Source: Methanobacterium sp. (lineage in GTDB: Archaea > Methanobacteriota > Methanobacteria > Methanobacteriales > Methanobacteriaceae). Taken from it: a stretch of DNA of 64,000 nt. Positions 1 to 23,046 of this stretch are shown here, one piece after another. The stretch covers positions 1 through 64,000 of the forward strand of contig NZ_JACRGA010000026.1 of assembly GCF_016217785.1 (NCBI RefSeq), written 5' to 3'. The translations under genes and the position numbers were made by a program. The notes under the pieces were generated by a model. That model was not told where the DNA came from and did not search any database. It saw only the letters and a program-made list of their open reading frames with translations. The number at the start of each line of letters is the position of its first letter. Position 1 is the stretch's first letter.

Positions 1-7
1 AAAGGCC

Positions 8-394
8 ATGGAAAACTGGGACAAATATTTGGAACAGGTCCAGGCTGCAGCCGGTGAAGAAAGTACCAGTGACACTAGTTACACTTCAAGCAAATCAACT
101 AATACCAAAAAAACCTATGCAACTGCAGTACGCAGCTACAGTAAATCCTACAGTTATAGCAGTAAGGGTTACAGCGGTGATTGCTGGGATGTCAGTAATG
201 CAATGTACAGTCAATTAACTTCATCAGGTACAAGAGCACGCATAGTTCAGTACGCAAACAGCTACTCATCCAACCACAGATCTGTTGAGGTCTGGAATGG
301 TAACAGCTGGGTTGATGCTGATTACTCTGGCCAGGCATGGGTCGGCCAACCAACTGCTCACAGCAGCTCAGCAACAGTGATATCAGGCGGCTAA
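8..394 (+). CDS. Transglutaminase-like cysteine peptidase domain protein (C-terminal part, possibly 5'-partial)
   Basis: The product ends in a compact transglutaminase-like domain: Cys59 in GDCWDVS, His90 in NHRSVEV and Asp103/Asp105 in WVDADY would form a Cys-His-Asp triad. This fold is used in Methanobacteriales by pseudomurein endoisopeptidases and related cell-wall enzymes, so a role at the pseudomurein wall is likely by inference. Residues 17-55 are a Ser/Thr/Tyr-rich linker. The ATG at 8 has no visible Shine-Dalgarno and the frame stays open to the window edge, so this is probably the tail of a longer secreted protein whose signal and wall-binding repeats lie outside. A strong terminator hairpin follows at 434. 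Confidence 0.6.
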   Translation: MENWDKYLEQVQAAAGEESTSDTSYTSSKSTNTKKTYATAVRSYSKSYSYSSKGYSGDCWDVSNAMYSQLTSSGTRARIVQYANSYSSNHRSVEVWNGNSWVDADYSGQAWVGQPTAHSSSATVISGG

Positions 395-433
395 AACCAC
401 GTACTACATTAAAACCTAGAAACTTAACAAAAA

Positions 434-480
434 TTCAACAGTTCAACGCAGAACTGTTGAAACAATCTTTCTTTTTATTT
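434..480 (+). terminator. Hairpin plus T-rich tract (transcription terminator)
   Basis: An 11-bp perfect stem (434-444 pairs with 451-461) with a six-base loop is followed by a T-rich run to about 480. It sits 40 bases after the transglutaminase-like gene and should end that transcript. The rest of the 395-727 gap is AT-rich and holds no gene I can support; tpiA's promoter must lie in it. Confidence 0.7.
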
Positions 481-724
481 TATTTAACATTTTTATAAAC
501 ATTTATCAAAATACTTCAAAATACTTAATCACCTCATGATTACCCCATATTATTTTTTTCAAAGGATTGTTCATCTTAATCTCAGTTTTTTTTAGGAGTA
601 TTATTAAAATATTTCTAGGGCTTTATCTGAACCGGGTATGAATTCAATCTGGATTGAAACCAAAATATTTTTATATCCATCCCCTAAAAACAAATATAGA
701 GTACTGCACATTTTTAGGAGGCTG

Positions 725-1405
<681 letters not shown>

Positions 1406-1418
1406 TATGGAAATTCAT

Positions 1419-1456
1419 TAGGTACGAACTAGGTTAATAGGTACGAACTAGGTTAA
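1419..1456. repeat. Perfect tandem duplication of a 19-bp unit
   Basis: The unit taggtacgaactaggttaa occurs at 1419-1437 and again, identically, at 1438-1456. It lies between the tpiA stop and the pgk start. It may be a duplicated promoter or regulator-binding site, or simple slippage; nothing in the sequence decides this. Confidence 0.9.
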
Positions 1457-1523
1457 TTTAATTCGTTAATCACTTAGACACCTGTTAATGATAATAATCA
1501 GTAATTGAAAATGGTGGAATGAC

Positions 1524-2753
<1,230 letters not shown>

Positions 2754-2946
2754 TAACCCATGGATTTTTATGATCAAATTTAGTCAATTAAATTTAACCA
2801 TATAAATAATCAAAACAAATAATAATCAAAATTTAACTGAATTTATTAAATCAACTTAAATACTTGTATTGATCATAGTAAGCATTCCCCTGATTAACAG
2901 TGAATAATTAGTTAAGACCAGATTAAGTCACATGGTCTCCACCCAA

Positions 2947-2959
2947 AACTATATAAGGC
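2947..2959 (+). promoter_or_regulatory. TATA box of the tRNA-Thr gene
   Basis: ACTATATAAGGC is centred about 27 bases before the tRNA 5' end, the expected archaeal spacing. The preceding 190 bases after pgk are AT-rich and hold no gene. Confidence 0.6.
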
Positions 2960-2972
2960 AATATCTCAAAAC

Positions 2973-3056
<84 letters not shown>

Positions 3057-3130
3057 AACTGATGGTGAAATAAATATAACCTAGTTTAGATGTAGGTTTG
3101 ATGTAAAATTAAGGGGATTTTAGATTAATA

Positions 3131-3209
<79 letters not shown>

Positions 3210-3234
3210 AATCATTAGATAAATCAGAAATTTC

Positions 3235-3317
<83 letters not shown>

Positions 3318-3431
3318 ATCTGTTAATCAATGGAACTGTTGGTGCCAATCTTTAATCAAGGTGAGAGTTACCAGTCGTATTGTCCTCTAGATATTAACAC
3401 AAACCTTTATATGTAATCAACGAAAAGGAAA

Positions 3432-3442
3432 GGTATATAAGG
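3432..3442 (+). promoter_or_regulatory. TATA box upstream of tRNA-Asp
   Basis: GGTATATAAGG lies about 45-50 bases before the tRNA-Asp 5' end. A second TATA-like stretch (CTTTATATGT, about 3404-3413) lies just upstream. They imply a new transcription unit running through tRNA-Asp and tRNA-Lys, perhaps into rpoH. Confidence 0.5.
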
Positions 3443-3485
3443 AAGCATAACATAAATCACTATACTCTAGTTCTGCTAAAGTATT

Positions 3486-3557
<72 letters not shown>

Positions 3558-3564
3558 TTTTAGA

Positions 3565-3638
3565 GGGCCCGTAGCTCAGTCTGGGAGAGCGCCTGGCTTT
3601 TAACCAGGTGGTCGCGGGTTCAACTCCCGTCGGGCCCG
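3565..3638 (+). tRNA. tRNA-Lys (anticodon TTT)
   Basis: GGGCCCG pairs with CGGGCCC, discriminator G. The stem CCTGG/CCAGG holds loop CTTTTAA, anticodon TTT. It ends 24 bases before the rpoH start codon, so tRNA and rpoH may share a transcript. Confidence 0.95.
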
Positions 3639-3662
3639 TTCTAATTTTTAATGGAGGATTAT

Positions 3663-3899
<237 letters not shown>

Positions 3900-4029
3900 A
3901 TATAGATAATTGGATTAATAACAAAGGACATATAATACTAAGTAAATAATGCCTTACCTTATAAACCGGTACATAAATTGTGTTATATTTTAATAATATA
4001 ATATATATACATTGATATTAATGGACCAG

Positions 4030-4059
4030 AACACACTAGGAACTACCTAGGTTAGTGTT
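4030..4059 (+). promoter_or_regulatory. Hairpin in the rpoB2 leader
   Basis: Inverted repeats ctagg (4036-4040) and cctag (4046-4050), flanked by aacac (4030-4034) and gtgtt (4055-4059), form an interrupted stem. It follows AT-rich, TATA-like DNA at about 3980-4012, so it would lie in or near the 5' leader of the rpoB2 mRNA. Regulation of polymerase synthesis is possible but unproven. Confidence 0.45.
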
Positions 4060-4073
4060 GTGAATAAGATGGA

Positions 4074-5595
<1,522 letters not shown>

Positions 5596-5665
5596 GGGAC
5601 GAGATGAGACATTACGGAGTTAAAATTTATTTTATTATGAAAAGCCAGTTATTGGGGGCCGATTC

Positions 5666-7479
<1,814 letters not shown>

Positions 7480-7510
7480 TAAGGGTCTAAAACTAAGGGT
7501 ATGTATTAAC

Positions 7511-10143
<2,633 letters not shown>

Positions 10144-10224
10144 AGCATTAAACCGATTATAACCAAAATAGGATTCAATGAACGTACATTTACACACAGG
10201 GTATTTAAAAATTCAGGTGGTTTT

Positions 10225-11684
<1,460 letters not shown>

Positions 11685-11688
11685 GACT

Positions 11689-12120
11689 GTGACCATCAAA
11701 TTCAGCACCCATGAGATTAGATACATCGCCCTCTTCGAGAGCATGACCGGAGCAACAGTAAAAGATTGCCTGGTGGATGATGAAAACGGTAAAATCACCT
11801 TCCTGGTTAAAAAGGGAGACATGGGTCTGGCCATAGGAAAAAGAGGAAGCACCGTAGCCAAGGTGCAGAAAACTGTGGACAAGGGTGTGGAGGTAATCGA
11901 ACACTCTGATGACCCTGCAGAATTCATAGCCAACCTGGTGGCCCCTGCAAAGATAAGGAGCATACGTATACTCCAAAAAGAAAACGGGGAGAAAATAGCC
12001 ACATTAGAGGCCGATTCACGCAATAAACGCACCGCCATAGGAAAAGGCGGGCAGAATATTGAAAGAGCCCGGGTACTGGCCAAAAGGCAGCACAATATAA
12101 ATAATATAGTTATAAAATAG
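11689..12120 (+). CDS. nusA: Transcription elongation factor NusA, archaeal form
   Basis: Archaeal NusA is two KH RNA-binding domains without the bacterial N-terminal and S1 parts; 143 residues fits. The KH signature loops are visible as AIGKRGSTVAKV and AIGKGGQNIERAR. It starts at GTG 11689, four bases after the rpl30e stop, implying translational coupling. Role in archaeal elongation or termination is inferred from the family. Confidence 0.93.
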   Translation: MTIKFSTHEIRYIALFESMTGATVKDCLVDDENGKITFLVKKGDMGLAIGKRGSTVAKVQKTVDKGVEVIEHSDDPAEFIANLVAPAKIRSIRILQKENGEKIATLEADSRNKRTAIGKGGQNIERARVLAKRQHNINNIVIK

Positions 12121-12143
12121 TAAAAAACCGATTAAGCAGATCC

Positions 12144-12200
<57 letters not shown>

Positions 12201-12234
12201 TTGTCATAGTATTAATGTTAACAAGGAGGAATTT

Positions 12235-13240
<1,006 letters not shown>

Positions 13241-13265
13241 GGTTGATTATCCAACTCATTTTAAA

Positions 13266-15469
<2,204 letters not shown>

Positions 15470-15542
15470 GTACGCAACCTTATTAGGATAAGTACTTAAA
15501 CTATCCCAACCACTTATTTGATACCCCTTAATTTTTTGGGTA

Positions 15543-15618
15543 GTATTCCCTTAAATTGTGGGGGAATACCATACAAAATCTGGATAACACATAACCATTA
15601 CTACAATGGTTCATCCAG
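15543..15618 (+). promoter_or_regulatory. Two consecutive hairpins in the fusA-tuf spacer
   Basis: The first hairpin is gtattccc (15543-15550) with gggaatac (15562-15569). The second is ctggat (15580-15585) plus aaccatt (15593-15599) pairing with aatggtt (15605-15611) plus atccag (15613-15618). AT-rich DNA with TATA-like sequence follows (about 15640-15710) before the GGAGG of tuf. The first stem may end the fusA transcript and the second may lie near a tuf promoter. Confidence 0.5.
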
Positions 15619-15657
15619 ATCACAAATGTTATACTGGTTAATTTAAATAGGGGAATA

Positions 15658-15701
<44 letters not shown>

Positions 15702-15730
15702 GAAAGAGAATTTTATTGGAGGAATGTTTT

Positions 15731-16972
<1,242 letters not shown>

Positions 16973-16991
16973 ATTTGGGATAAATTTAATT

Positions 16992-17366
<375 letters not shown>

Positions 17367-17401
17367 GTTATTAAATAACTTAAACCAGGTAAAAAATAAA
17401 C

Positions 17402-17443
<42 letters not shown>

Positions 17444-17527
17444 TATTTTATATATTTATTAATCTTTTTTCCTGGGATATACCAATCCCAAACCTTTTAA
17501 TAGGTTGATAAACTAAAAGTAAATCGC

Positions 17528-17619
<92 letters not shown>

Positions 17620-17765
17620 TATTTTTGGTTTCTCTTTTTAAGAACTACTTAAACTCTTCAATTCTTAAGACTATTATTATAGTTTTTATGGAATGTGATA
17701 ATAGCATAAATTGTTGATAGGAGAATTTTCTATCATTCATCTATTGATAAAATGAGGAGTAATTT

Positions 17766-17849
17766 ATGAAATCTAAATTAGAATTTTCTATAGTAAACAT
17801 TTTTCTTAGTTTTTTTTATGTAACAGCAGATGGTGTGATTTCATTATAA
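17766..17849 (+). CDS. Possible 27-residue peptide ORF
   Basis: A GAGGAG lies just before the ATG at 17766, and the 27-codon reading frame encodes a short hydrophobic stretch (FSIVNIFLSFFYVTA). It is not recognised. It may be a small membrane peptide or the broken 5' end of a gene lost when the adjacent nuclease gene decayed. The remaining sequence between tRNA-Ser and 17900 shows no other coding signal. Confidence 0.25.
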   Translation: MKSKLEFSIVNIFLSFFYVTADGVISL

Positions 17850-17901
17850 TAAACGATTTTGATTCTCAAAGATACCAATATTTAATTCATAAACATTTTC
17901 T

Positions 17902-18800
17902 CTAAGGGTTTTTCATATCAGAAAAATCATCATAACCATCATCTTTTCCAAGTTCTCTATAAATGACTTCGGGGTATATATAGTTTTCAATCTCCCTTTT
18001 TTCAAAATAAAAAATTTTCCGCCACTTAATTCACATTTAGATTTCCAATTTAATTTTCTTTGAGGAATGTTGTGACTATGATCTTCTCTGTCACTATCAA
18101 TGACAACTCCAAATCGCTTGCTTAATCTACTTAAGGCATTTGCATCAACGAAATGTTTTAGGTTATCTCCACCATGTATTATGAAACCTATATCTTTATC
18201 GCTGAAATCTTCAGAAATTCGGCTATTTGCTTTCATTTTTGAAGCAATTTCACTAAAAAAATCCATATCATTTTTACCTTCAACAAAAATGCACGCTTTA
18301 TAACTTGTTATTTGATCAGCTGGTTCAACTCCCAATTCTTCAGCAATTTCTGAAGCATCAAAATCAGATGATTGCTTAGCTTCTGCTATGCCCTTATTTC
18401 TTACAATGAGTGCAATACTGTCCATATTAGCTGAGCCTGCGAATACAGGAGAATGAGAAGTAATAATTATTTGGTGCCCCTCTTCTGCTATTTTTGCAAG
18501 TGAGTCAAACAATTCACGTTGAAGACCTGGATGAGGGGAGTTTTCAGGTTCTTCAATTCCGAAAATTAATCTTTCATCATCACGTTTATTTCCAGCCATA
18601 TATTGGAAAAAAGATACCATTAAAAGTCGTCTTATACCACTACCACGTTCATCAATAGAATTTTTTACAGAAAATTTGTCTTCGCCTATTATGTCAAATT
18701 TAACGGATTTATCCCATAAAAGTCACTTTTTACTGTAAAATTTTTGAAGTCTTGATAGTGCTTTTTGAAATGCTCAAAAATTCCTTCAATTTCTTTTTGC
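17902..18800 (-). pseudogene. Decayed OLD-type ATPase/TOPRIM nuclease
   Basis: The main open stretch (17913-18620) reads the second half of an ABC-type ATPase, with Walker B IFGIEEPENSPHP and H-loop IIITSHSPVF, then a TOPRIM segment CIFVEGKNDMDFF, the architecture of OLD-family nucleases that act in phage defence. Reading continues upstream in-frame (DERGSGIRRLL) to a stop; one missing base near 18713-18715 separates it from the preceding frame (FEHFKKHYQDFKNFTVKSDFYG). Near the end, a missing base in the T run 17997-18002 hides the natural C terminus (REIENYIYPEVIYRELGK, ending at 17902). The N-terminal Walker A part is absent. So the gene is truncated with at least two frameshifts and inactive, unless these are sequencing errors. 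Confidence 0.8.
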
Positions 18801-18965
18801 AGTGCTGTTTCAATTTACCTTTTTCAAGTGGGATTTATATACCTTCTATCCATTATAAAATAAGTTCATATGAAAATAAATAAATATATGATGCTACACA
18901 TTAATACAGGTATCATTATCAAATTTCATGATCTATTTTATATATTCTGAAAAGGAGGTAGGGAA

Positions 18966-19160
18966 ATGAGTCGTGAAGTAACTTGCCCAGATTGTGGTGG
19001 TAGTGGAAAAGTGAGCTGCAGTGATTGTGGGGGTGAAGGAGGGGAGCACAAAACTTATGGAGGAGAGACAAAATGGTATTCCTGCAGTTATTGTGAGGGA
19101 ACTGGGCGTAAAACTTGTTCAAGATGCAATGGATGGGGTAAAATAACTGTATTTGATTAA
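18966..19160 (+). CDS. Small DnaJ-type zinc-finger protein
   Basis: 64 residues containing four CxxC motifs in the CxxCxGxG pattern: CPDCGGSGK, CSDCGGEGG, CSYCEGTGR and CSRCNGWGK. This is the arrangement of the DnaJ cysteine-rich domain, which binds two zinc ions and unfolded protein, but there is no J domain. AAAGGAGG lies 5-10 bases before the ATG at 18966. Stand-alone versions are common and of unknown role; a zinc-binding accessory chaperone or RNA-binding function is inference only. Confidence 0.8.
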   Translation: MSREVTCPDCGGSGKVSCSDCGGEGGEHKTYGGETKWYSCSYCEGTGRKTCSRCNGWGKITVFD

Positions 19161-19258
19161 AAATTTTAGCTATAAAATAAAAAGAACAATTTACTGATGT
19201 AAAGTGACCGTAACTCAGTGATCTGCGGTGGGATATTGAAATTTCCGGGTTAAATTTT

Positions 19259-19540
19259 TTGAAAGGAGTTTTAACATCAATATCCCGAGTAAAAGAACAA
19301 ATTCTGCTGATTTCACCAGAACAACATAAGAAGGGGCTAAAAGGTCAAATAGAACTTAATGAAAGGCAAATCATGATCATGGAATATATTAGTACCCGAG
19401 GAAAAATAACAAGTGCTGAAATTCAAAACACGTTTAGTATATCGCGTCAAGCAGCTCATAAAGAGATAAAAAAGCTTTTAGATATGGATTTAATAGAAAA
19501 AAAGGGTGAGAGCAAGGCAACACATTACATTTTTAAGTAG
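19259..19540 (+). CDS. Winged helix-turn-helix protein, probably a C-terminal fragment
   Basis: The last 60 residues (LNERQIMIMEYISTRGKITSAEIQ... SISRQAAHKEIKKLLDMDLIEKKG) form a typical winged helix-turn-helix. Such domains end AlbA-type/divergent-AAA regulators (RecG-like proteins), and this looks like that tail without the rest. The only in-frame start near the GAAAGGAG at 19261-19268 is a TTG that overlaps it (19259), so the true start is uncertain; ATG codons exist only at about 19372 and 19378. It is followed immediately by 12-bp tandem repeats. Either a small regulator or a truncated gene. Confidence 0.5.
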   Translation: MKGVLTSISRVKEQILLISPEQHKKGLKGQIELNERQIMIMEYISTRGKITSAEIQNTFSISRQAAHKEIKKLLDMDLIEKKGESKATHYIFK

Positions 19541-19572
19541 TTGACGCAATGGTTGACGCAATGGTTGACGCA
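19541..19572. repeat. 12-bp tandem repeat, 2.7 copies
   Basis: The unit ttgacgcaatgg is perfect at 19541-19552 and 19553-19564, then ttgacgca at 19565-19572. It starts directly after the stop codon of the winged-helix ORF. In another frame it would encode repeated Val-Asp-Ala-Met, like the short repeats seen in the tails of AlbA/AAA regulators, suggesting it was once coding. Confidence 0.85.
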
Positions 19573-19597
19573 AATAATTTTTTTTGGGCATGGATCC

Positions 19598-19631
19598 GAT
19601 TAGGTTCATGATTAGGTTCATGATTAGGTTC
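19598..19631. repeat. Second 12-bp tandem repeat, 2.8 copies
   Basis: The unit gattaggttcat occurs at 19598-19609 and 19610-19621, with a partial copy (gattaggttc) to 19631. It is unrelated in sequence to the repeat 26 bases upstream but has the same period. Confidence 0.85.
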
Positions 19632-19798
19632 CTGTAATAATGAAAATGTGGGACTAAGAAAATGAAAATAGTATTGTATTATTATATATTTCTCAAATGA
19701 AATATTACAGAAAGTAAGTAAAACTTAACAACTTGGGTTCAGGTTAGAATTAATGACTCTCTCGTAAATATCGGACTATCTAATAAGGAGATCTCTTC

Positions 19799-20488
19799 AT
19801 GACATCTCAAAAGCAAAATAATTTCTTCGAAATTCCAGATTTGAGGAATCAGGTAGGAGTTTTTCGTGACCGTGAGCATGCAGGAGAAGTTCTTGGAGAC
19901 ATGCTCAAAGAGTACAAGAATACAGATGCAGTTGTTTTTGCAATCCCTGCAGGGGGAATTCCAGTAGGGGCTGTAATTGCTACTAAACTTCAACTACCAT
20001 TTGAAGTAGCCGTGGTGAGTAAGATCACGCTTCCCTGGAACACTGAAGCAGGTTATGGGGCAGTGGCCTTTGATGGCACAATTCGTTTAAATGAAGGTAT
20101 AATATCAAGACTTGGGCTTAAAGATGACGTGGTTCAAGAGGGAATAGAAAAGACTCTAACTAAAGTTAAAAAACGTGTATCAAAGTTTCAAAGAGGAAGA
20201 TCTTCCCCCCAAGTAGCTGGACGTCATGTAATATTAGTGGATGATGGAATTGCATCGGGTTTCACGATGCTTGTGGCTGTAGAAGCTCTAAAGAAAGCTG
20301 ATGCAGATCAAATTATCATTGCAGTTCCAACTGCTCATTGGGATGCCATTAGAAAAGTGATCTCGGATGTGGATAGTTTATATTGTGCAAATCTTCGAAG
20401 TGGATGGTCCTTTGCAGTGGCAGATGCTTATATTAAATGGTCAGATGTAAGTGAAGAAGAAGTGATGGGAATCTTAAAGCGTTTTTAA
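19799..20488 (+). CDS. Phosphoribosyltransferase family protein
   Basis: 229 residues with the PRPP-binding signature VILVDDGIASGFTM (about residues 144-157) and the PPi-loop-like VVSKITLPWN. FAIPAGGIPVGAVIATKL precedes it, as in the archaeal/bacterial predicted phosphoribosyltransferases that are often fused to or near dienelactone-hydrolase-type proteins. The substrate cannot be told from the sequence. The ATG at 19799 follows AAGGAGATCTCTTC. It stands alone: the next gene runs convergently. Confidence 0.8.
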   Translation: MTSQKQNNFFEIPDLRNQVGVFRDREHAGEVLGDMLKEYKNTDAVVFAIPAGGIPVGAVIATKLQLPFEVAVVSKITLPWNTEAGYGAVAFDGTIRLNEGIISRLGLKDDVVQEGIEKTLTKVKKRVSKFQRGRSSPQVAGRHVILVDDGIASGFTMLVAVEALKKADADQIIIAVPTAHWDAIRKVISDVDSLYCANLRSGWSFAVADAYIKWSDVSEEEVMGILKRF

Positions 20489-20531
20489 GATATCAAATTC
20501 ATTAAAAATTACTCCAATTAATATGTTATAA

Positions 20532-21578
20532 TTATGCCTTGTCTAGTTCGATCTCAACATCTATTTTTGATTCAAGATCATCGATGTTAACCCCTAGTGT
20601 GGTAAAAACATCCCAGACTTCATATAATGCGATTTGAATTAATTCTACTTCTAACTTTTTATTATCTTCAGATATTATGCGCTTGAGTAAACTTCCATCG
20701 TCATATTCTGCAAATATTTTTATGTTCCCTTCCAATTCCTTATCATCTAAAAACACCAGTACATTAACCCATTCAATTTTAGGATGAGACAGAGCAACTC
20801 TTTTAATATTTGAAACTATTTTTTCTTCTATTTCTTCAATATTATCATCAATTATGGGTCTATCGAAGTTTTCTAGAATGCGGTTAACATCATCTTCTTG
20901 AATGTCGGTTATACTGTATTTTGCCAGTATTGCAGATCTATCAACTGTTTTTAATTCTTCAGTTTCCCCTTTAAGCTCCGTTATCTCCAAATTTTCACTT
21001 TCAAGCACATCACTATCAAGTTTATCATCTATTTCCCCTAAATGATCAAAACTTTCAGCATCCTGATTAGACTTTATGAGAAAACGTTCCCAAATATCAT
21101 TATTCTCTTTTACTTCCCTATTTAAAGCCTTTTTATAAAGATCTTCCTTTTTAATGTTTTTTGTAGTTATGTCTTGCTTGTTTGGTTTGAGTTCTTGTTT
21201 GATTTGTTCTTTTTCTTGTTGTATGATAGTTTGTCTTTCTTTGTACTTTTTCCTGATTTGTTTGATTTGTTCTTTTTCTTGTAGTTCGGCTTGTTGTATG
21301 AGTGCTTGTATTTCTTGGTTGGTGGTGTGGTTGGTGGTGTTGAGTTGGCCGTTTTTTTGTCTTTGTTTGTATTTTTGTTTGATTTGTTCTTTTTCTTGTT
21401 GTTCTTGTTGTTCGGCTTGTTGTATGAGTGCTTGTTTTTCTTGGTCGAGGGTGGTGGAATCCTTTTGGTATTGGAGCCGGGTTTTTCTTTCTTTGTATTT
21501 TTCCCTGATTCGTTCTATTTCTTTTCTTTCCTCTTCCGCAGCCTCTCGACGCAGAACCTCTACCTGTACAGTACTCAT
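20532..21578 (-). CDS. Glutamine/lysine/glutamate-rich coiled-coil protein
   Basis: 348 residues of unknown function. Residues 1-145 are almost wholly heptad-like charged coiled coil with internal repeats: IQQAE..QEKEQIKQ..KKYKERQ recurs about three times (around residues 50-75, 87-115 and 115-130), and the DNA is correspondingly repetitive. Residues 150-348 are an acidic globular part with no recognised motif (SDVLESENLEITELKGETEELK, then alternating beta-type segments). No signal peptide or membrane segment. It lies alone, convergent with the phosphoribosyltransferase; the strong N-terminal bias suggests a scaffold or oligomerising role by inference. Confidence 0.7.
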   Translation of the reverse strand: MSTVQVEVLRREAAEEERKEIERIREKYKERKTRLQYQKDSTTLDQEKQALIQQAEQQEQQEKEQIKQKYKQRQKNGQLNTTNHTTNQEIQALIQQAELQEKEQIKQIRKKYKERQTIIQQEKEQIKQELKPNKQDITTKNIKKEDLYKKALNREVKENNDIWERFLIKSNQDAESFDHLGEIDDKLDSDVLESENLEITELKGETEELKTVDRSAILAKYSITDIQEDDVNRILENFDRPIIDDNIEEIEEKIVSNIKRVALSHPKIEWVNVLVFLDDKELEGNIKIFAEYDDGSLLKRIISEDNKKLEVELIQIALYEVWDVFTTLGVNIDDLESKIDVEIELDKA

Positions 21579-21958
21579 CTTTTAGTTTCCCTCTTTAAAT
21601 TACCATTTGAGTTTTCACGGGATTTGAATAGATTTAGACCTTATAATCCACCTTATCAGTTGACATAAATTGATCATTGAAAATACATTTTATTAATATG
21701 ATTAAGGACATTCTATAAATCTTTGGATTCGCGTTTCGACCCTTATTTTCATGTTTTATCAATAATAGTGACTCATGACAAAATTGTGCCCTGATAACGT
21801 TCTTAAACATTAAAAAAATAAGATCAGGAGAGTTAAATGGGTCTCTAATTAGTTCTTTTCGAATATTATTTTCAATTCCAATTGTTGAAAGGAGCTTAAT
21901 CTTATAAATCATAAAACCAACTAAATAATAGAAAATCACTTATTGAGGGGTTGATATT
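21579..21958. other. 380-base AT-rich gap without a convincing gene
   Basis: Between divergent genes. It must contain promoters for both the coiled-coil protein and the flavodoxin-like gene. An open frame on the minus strand (21634-21939) has no ribosome binding site, no domain and untypical composition, so I do not call it. Confidence 0.5.
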
Positions 21959-22504
21959 TTGCGCATAGGGGTAATAATTGGTATTATCATTGGTATAATA
22001 ATCTTGATTATGGTAGCGGCCTGGGCAGTGGGTTATTCTGGAAGTTCTGCATCTGAAACAATTAAACCAGAGGGTGCAGCTATGGGTAAAGCATTGATTG
22101 TATATGACCCGGGCTTATCAGGGGGAACCAAAACTGCAGCGGGGTACATGGCTGAGGATTTAAAAGCAGAAGGTTACGAGGTCAAACTTGCTGGAGTTAG
22201 ATCAAACGAGGCCTCAGATCCATCAGGATACAACATCTTAATTGTAGGAAGCCCAACCTATGGGGCTAAACCTACCGGCCCAATAACAACCTATCTAGAA
22301 AACTTAAAATCTCCAGGAAACATTACAGCAGGAGTTTACGCCTTAGCTGGAAGGGATGTGCAGGATTCTAATCTTGTCATGGCAGAAATGCTTCAAAATA
22401 AGTCTATACCTGTTAAAGTTTCTGTTAAGTATGGGAACTCTGTATTCGGGGCATCTGCAGATCGGAGCCAATATTCCGATTTCATATCACAACTTCTTGC
22501 GTAA
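21959..22504 (+). CDS. Membrane-anchored flavodoxin-like protein
   Basis: 181 residues. One N-terminal hydrophobic helix (about 3-28, VIIGIIIGIIILIMVAAWAV) is followed by a flavodoxin-like domain: GKALIVYDPGLSGGTKTAA resembles the phosphate-binding loop for FMN, and ILIVGSPTYGAKPTGPI is the second FMN-binding loop. The domain faces either the cytoplasm or the outside depending on anchor orientation. The TTG start at 21959 is set by GAGGGG (21945-21950). Probably a membrane-bound one- or two-electron carrier; the partner is not encoded next to it. Confidence 0.75.
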   Translation: MRIGVIIGIIIGIIILIMVAAWAVGYSGSSASETIKPEGAAMGKALIVYDPGLSGGTKTAAGYMAEDLKAEGYEVKLAGVRSNEASDPSGYNILIVGSPTYGAKPTGPITTYLENLKSPGNITAGVYALAGRDVQDSNLVMAEMLQNKSIPVKVSVKYGNSVFGASADRSQYSDFISQLLA

Positions 22505-22563
22505 GATATGCCTCAATAAAATGAATAGATTTAAGGGGAATAAATTTAAGGGAAGGTTTATGG

Positions 22564-22989
22564 TCAGGGTAAATCTAAATCATCGTTTTCATCAAATCCC
22601 CATAACGGGTTAAAAGCCACTTCAAAAAGATGACCATCAGGGTCCTTAAAATATCCGGAATAACCACCCCAGAATACTTTCTGAGGAGGTTTCACTATTT
22701 CTGCCCCTAAATTTTTAACTTCTTCAATTACCTCATCCACTTCACTTTCTGATTGGGCATTATAAGAAAAGGTACTACCTGAAAAACCAGTTGGACTGTC
22801 TTCTACCGTTACATCTTCTGCAAGACGTTTCCTTGGATACAAAGCCAGAACCATACCGCCTAATTTAAATAAAATCAGATCACCAGTACTTGATGGAGAT
22901 TTTTCCCAGTTCAATCCTTTTTCATAAAATTCCAGGGATTTTCCAAGGTCACTTACCCCTAAAGTGATGAGATTTAGTTTTTGCCTCAT
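22564..22989 (-). CDS. VOC (glyoxalase/bleomycin-resistance) family protein
   Basis: 141 residues with the two-module VOC fold: NLITLGVSDLGKSLEFYEKGLNW at the start and VFWGGYSGYFKDPDGHLFEVAFNPLW at the end. The typical metal-binding His/Glu positions are partly kept (HLFEVAFN). Such stand-alone proteins act as glyoxalases, dioxygenases or binding proteins; the substrate is unknown. It begins an oppositely oriented group (22564-24456) of three small putative enzymes. Confidence 0.8.
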   Translation of the reverse strand: MRQKLNLITLGVSDLGKSLEFYEKGLNWEKSPSSTGDLILFKLGGMVLALYPRKRLAEDVTVEDSPTGFSGSTFSYNAQSESEVDEVIEEVKNLGAEIVKPPQKVFWGGYSGYFKDPDGHLFEVAFNPLWGFDENDDLDLP

Positions 22990-23046
22990 GATTTTTGATC
23001 CTTACTTGTGTAAAATTGTTTTAATCTTTATTGAAAACCCATCTTT

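Noticed and set aside
5596..5665. Possible frameshift splitting RNA polymerase B
   Set aside because: A 70-base spacer with its own GTG start, and the split is standard for Methanobacteriales.
21154..21668. Hydrophobic Cys/Ser/Phe-rich frames opposite the coiled-coil gene
   Set aside because: Artefact of the reverse complement of Gln/Lys/Glu codon repeats.
21634..21939. 101-residue open frame on the minus strand
   Set aside because: No ribosome binding site, no domain, composition like noncoding AT-rich DNA.
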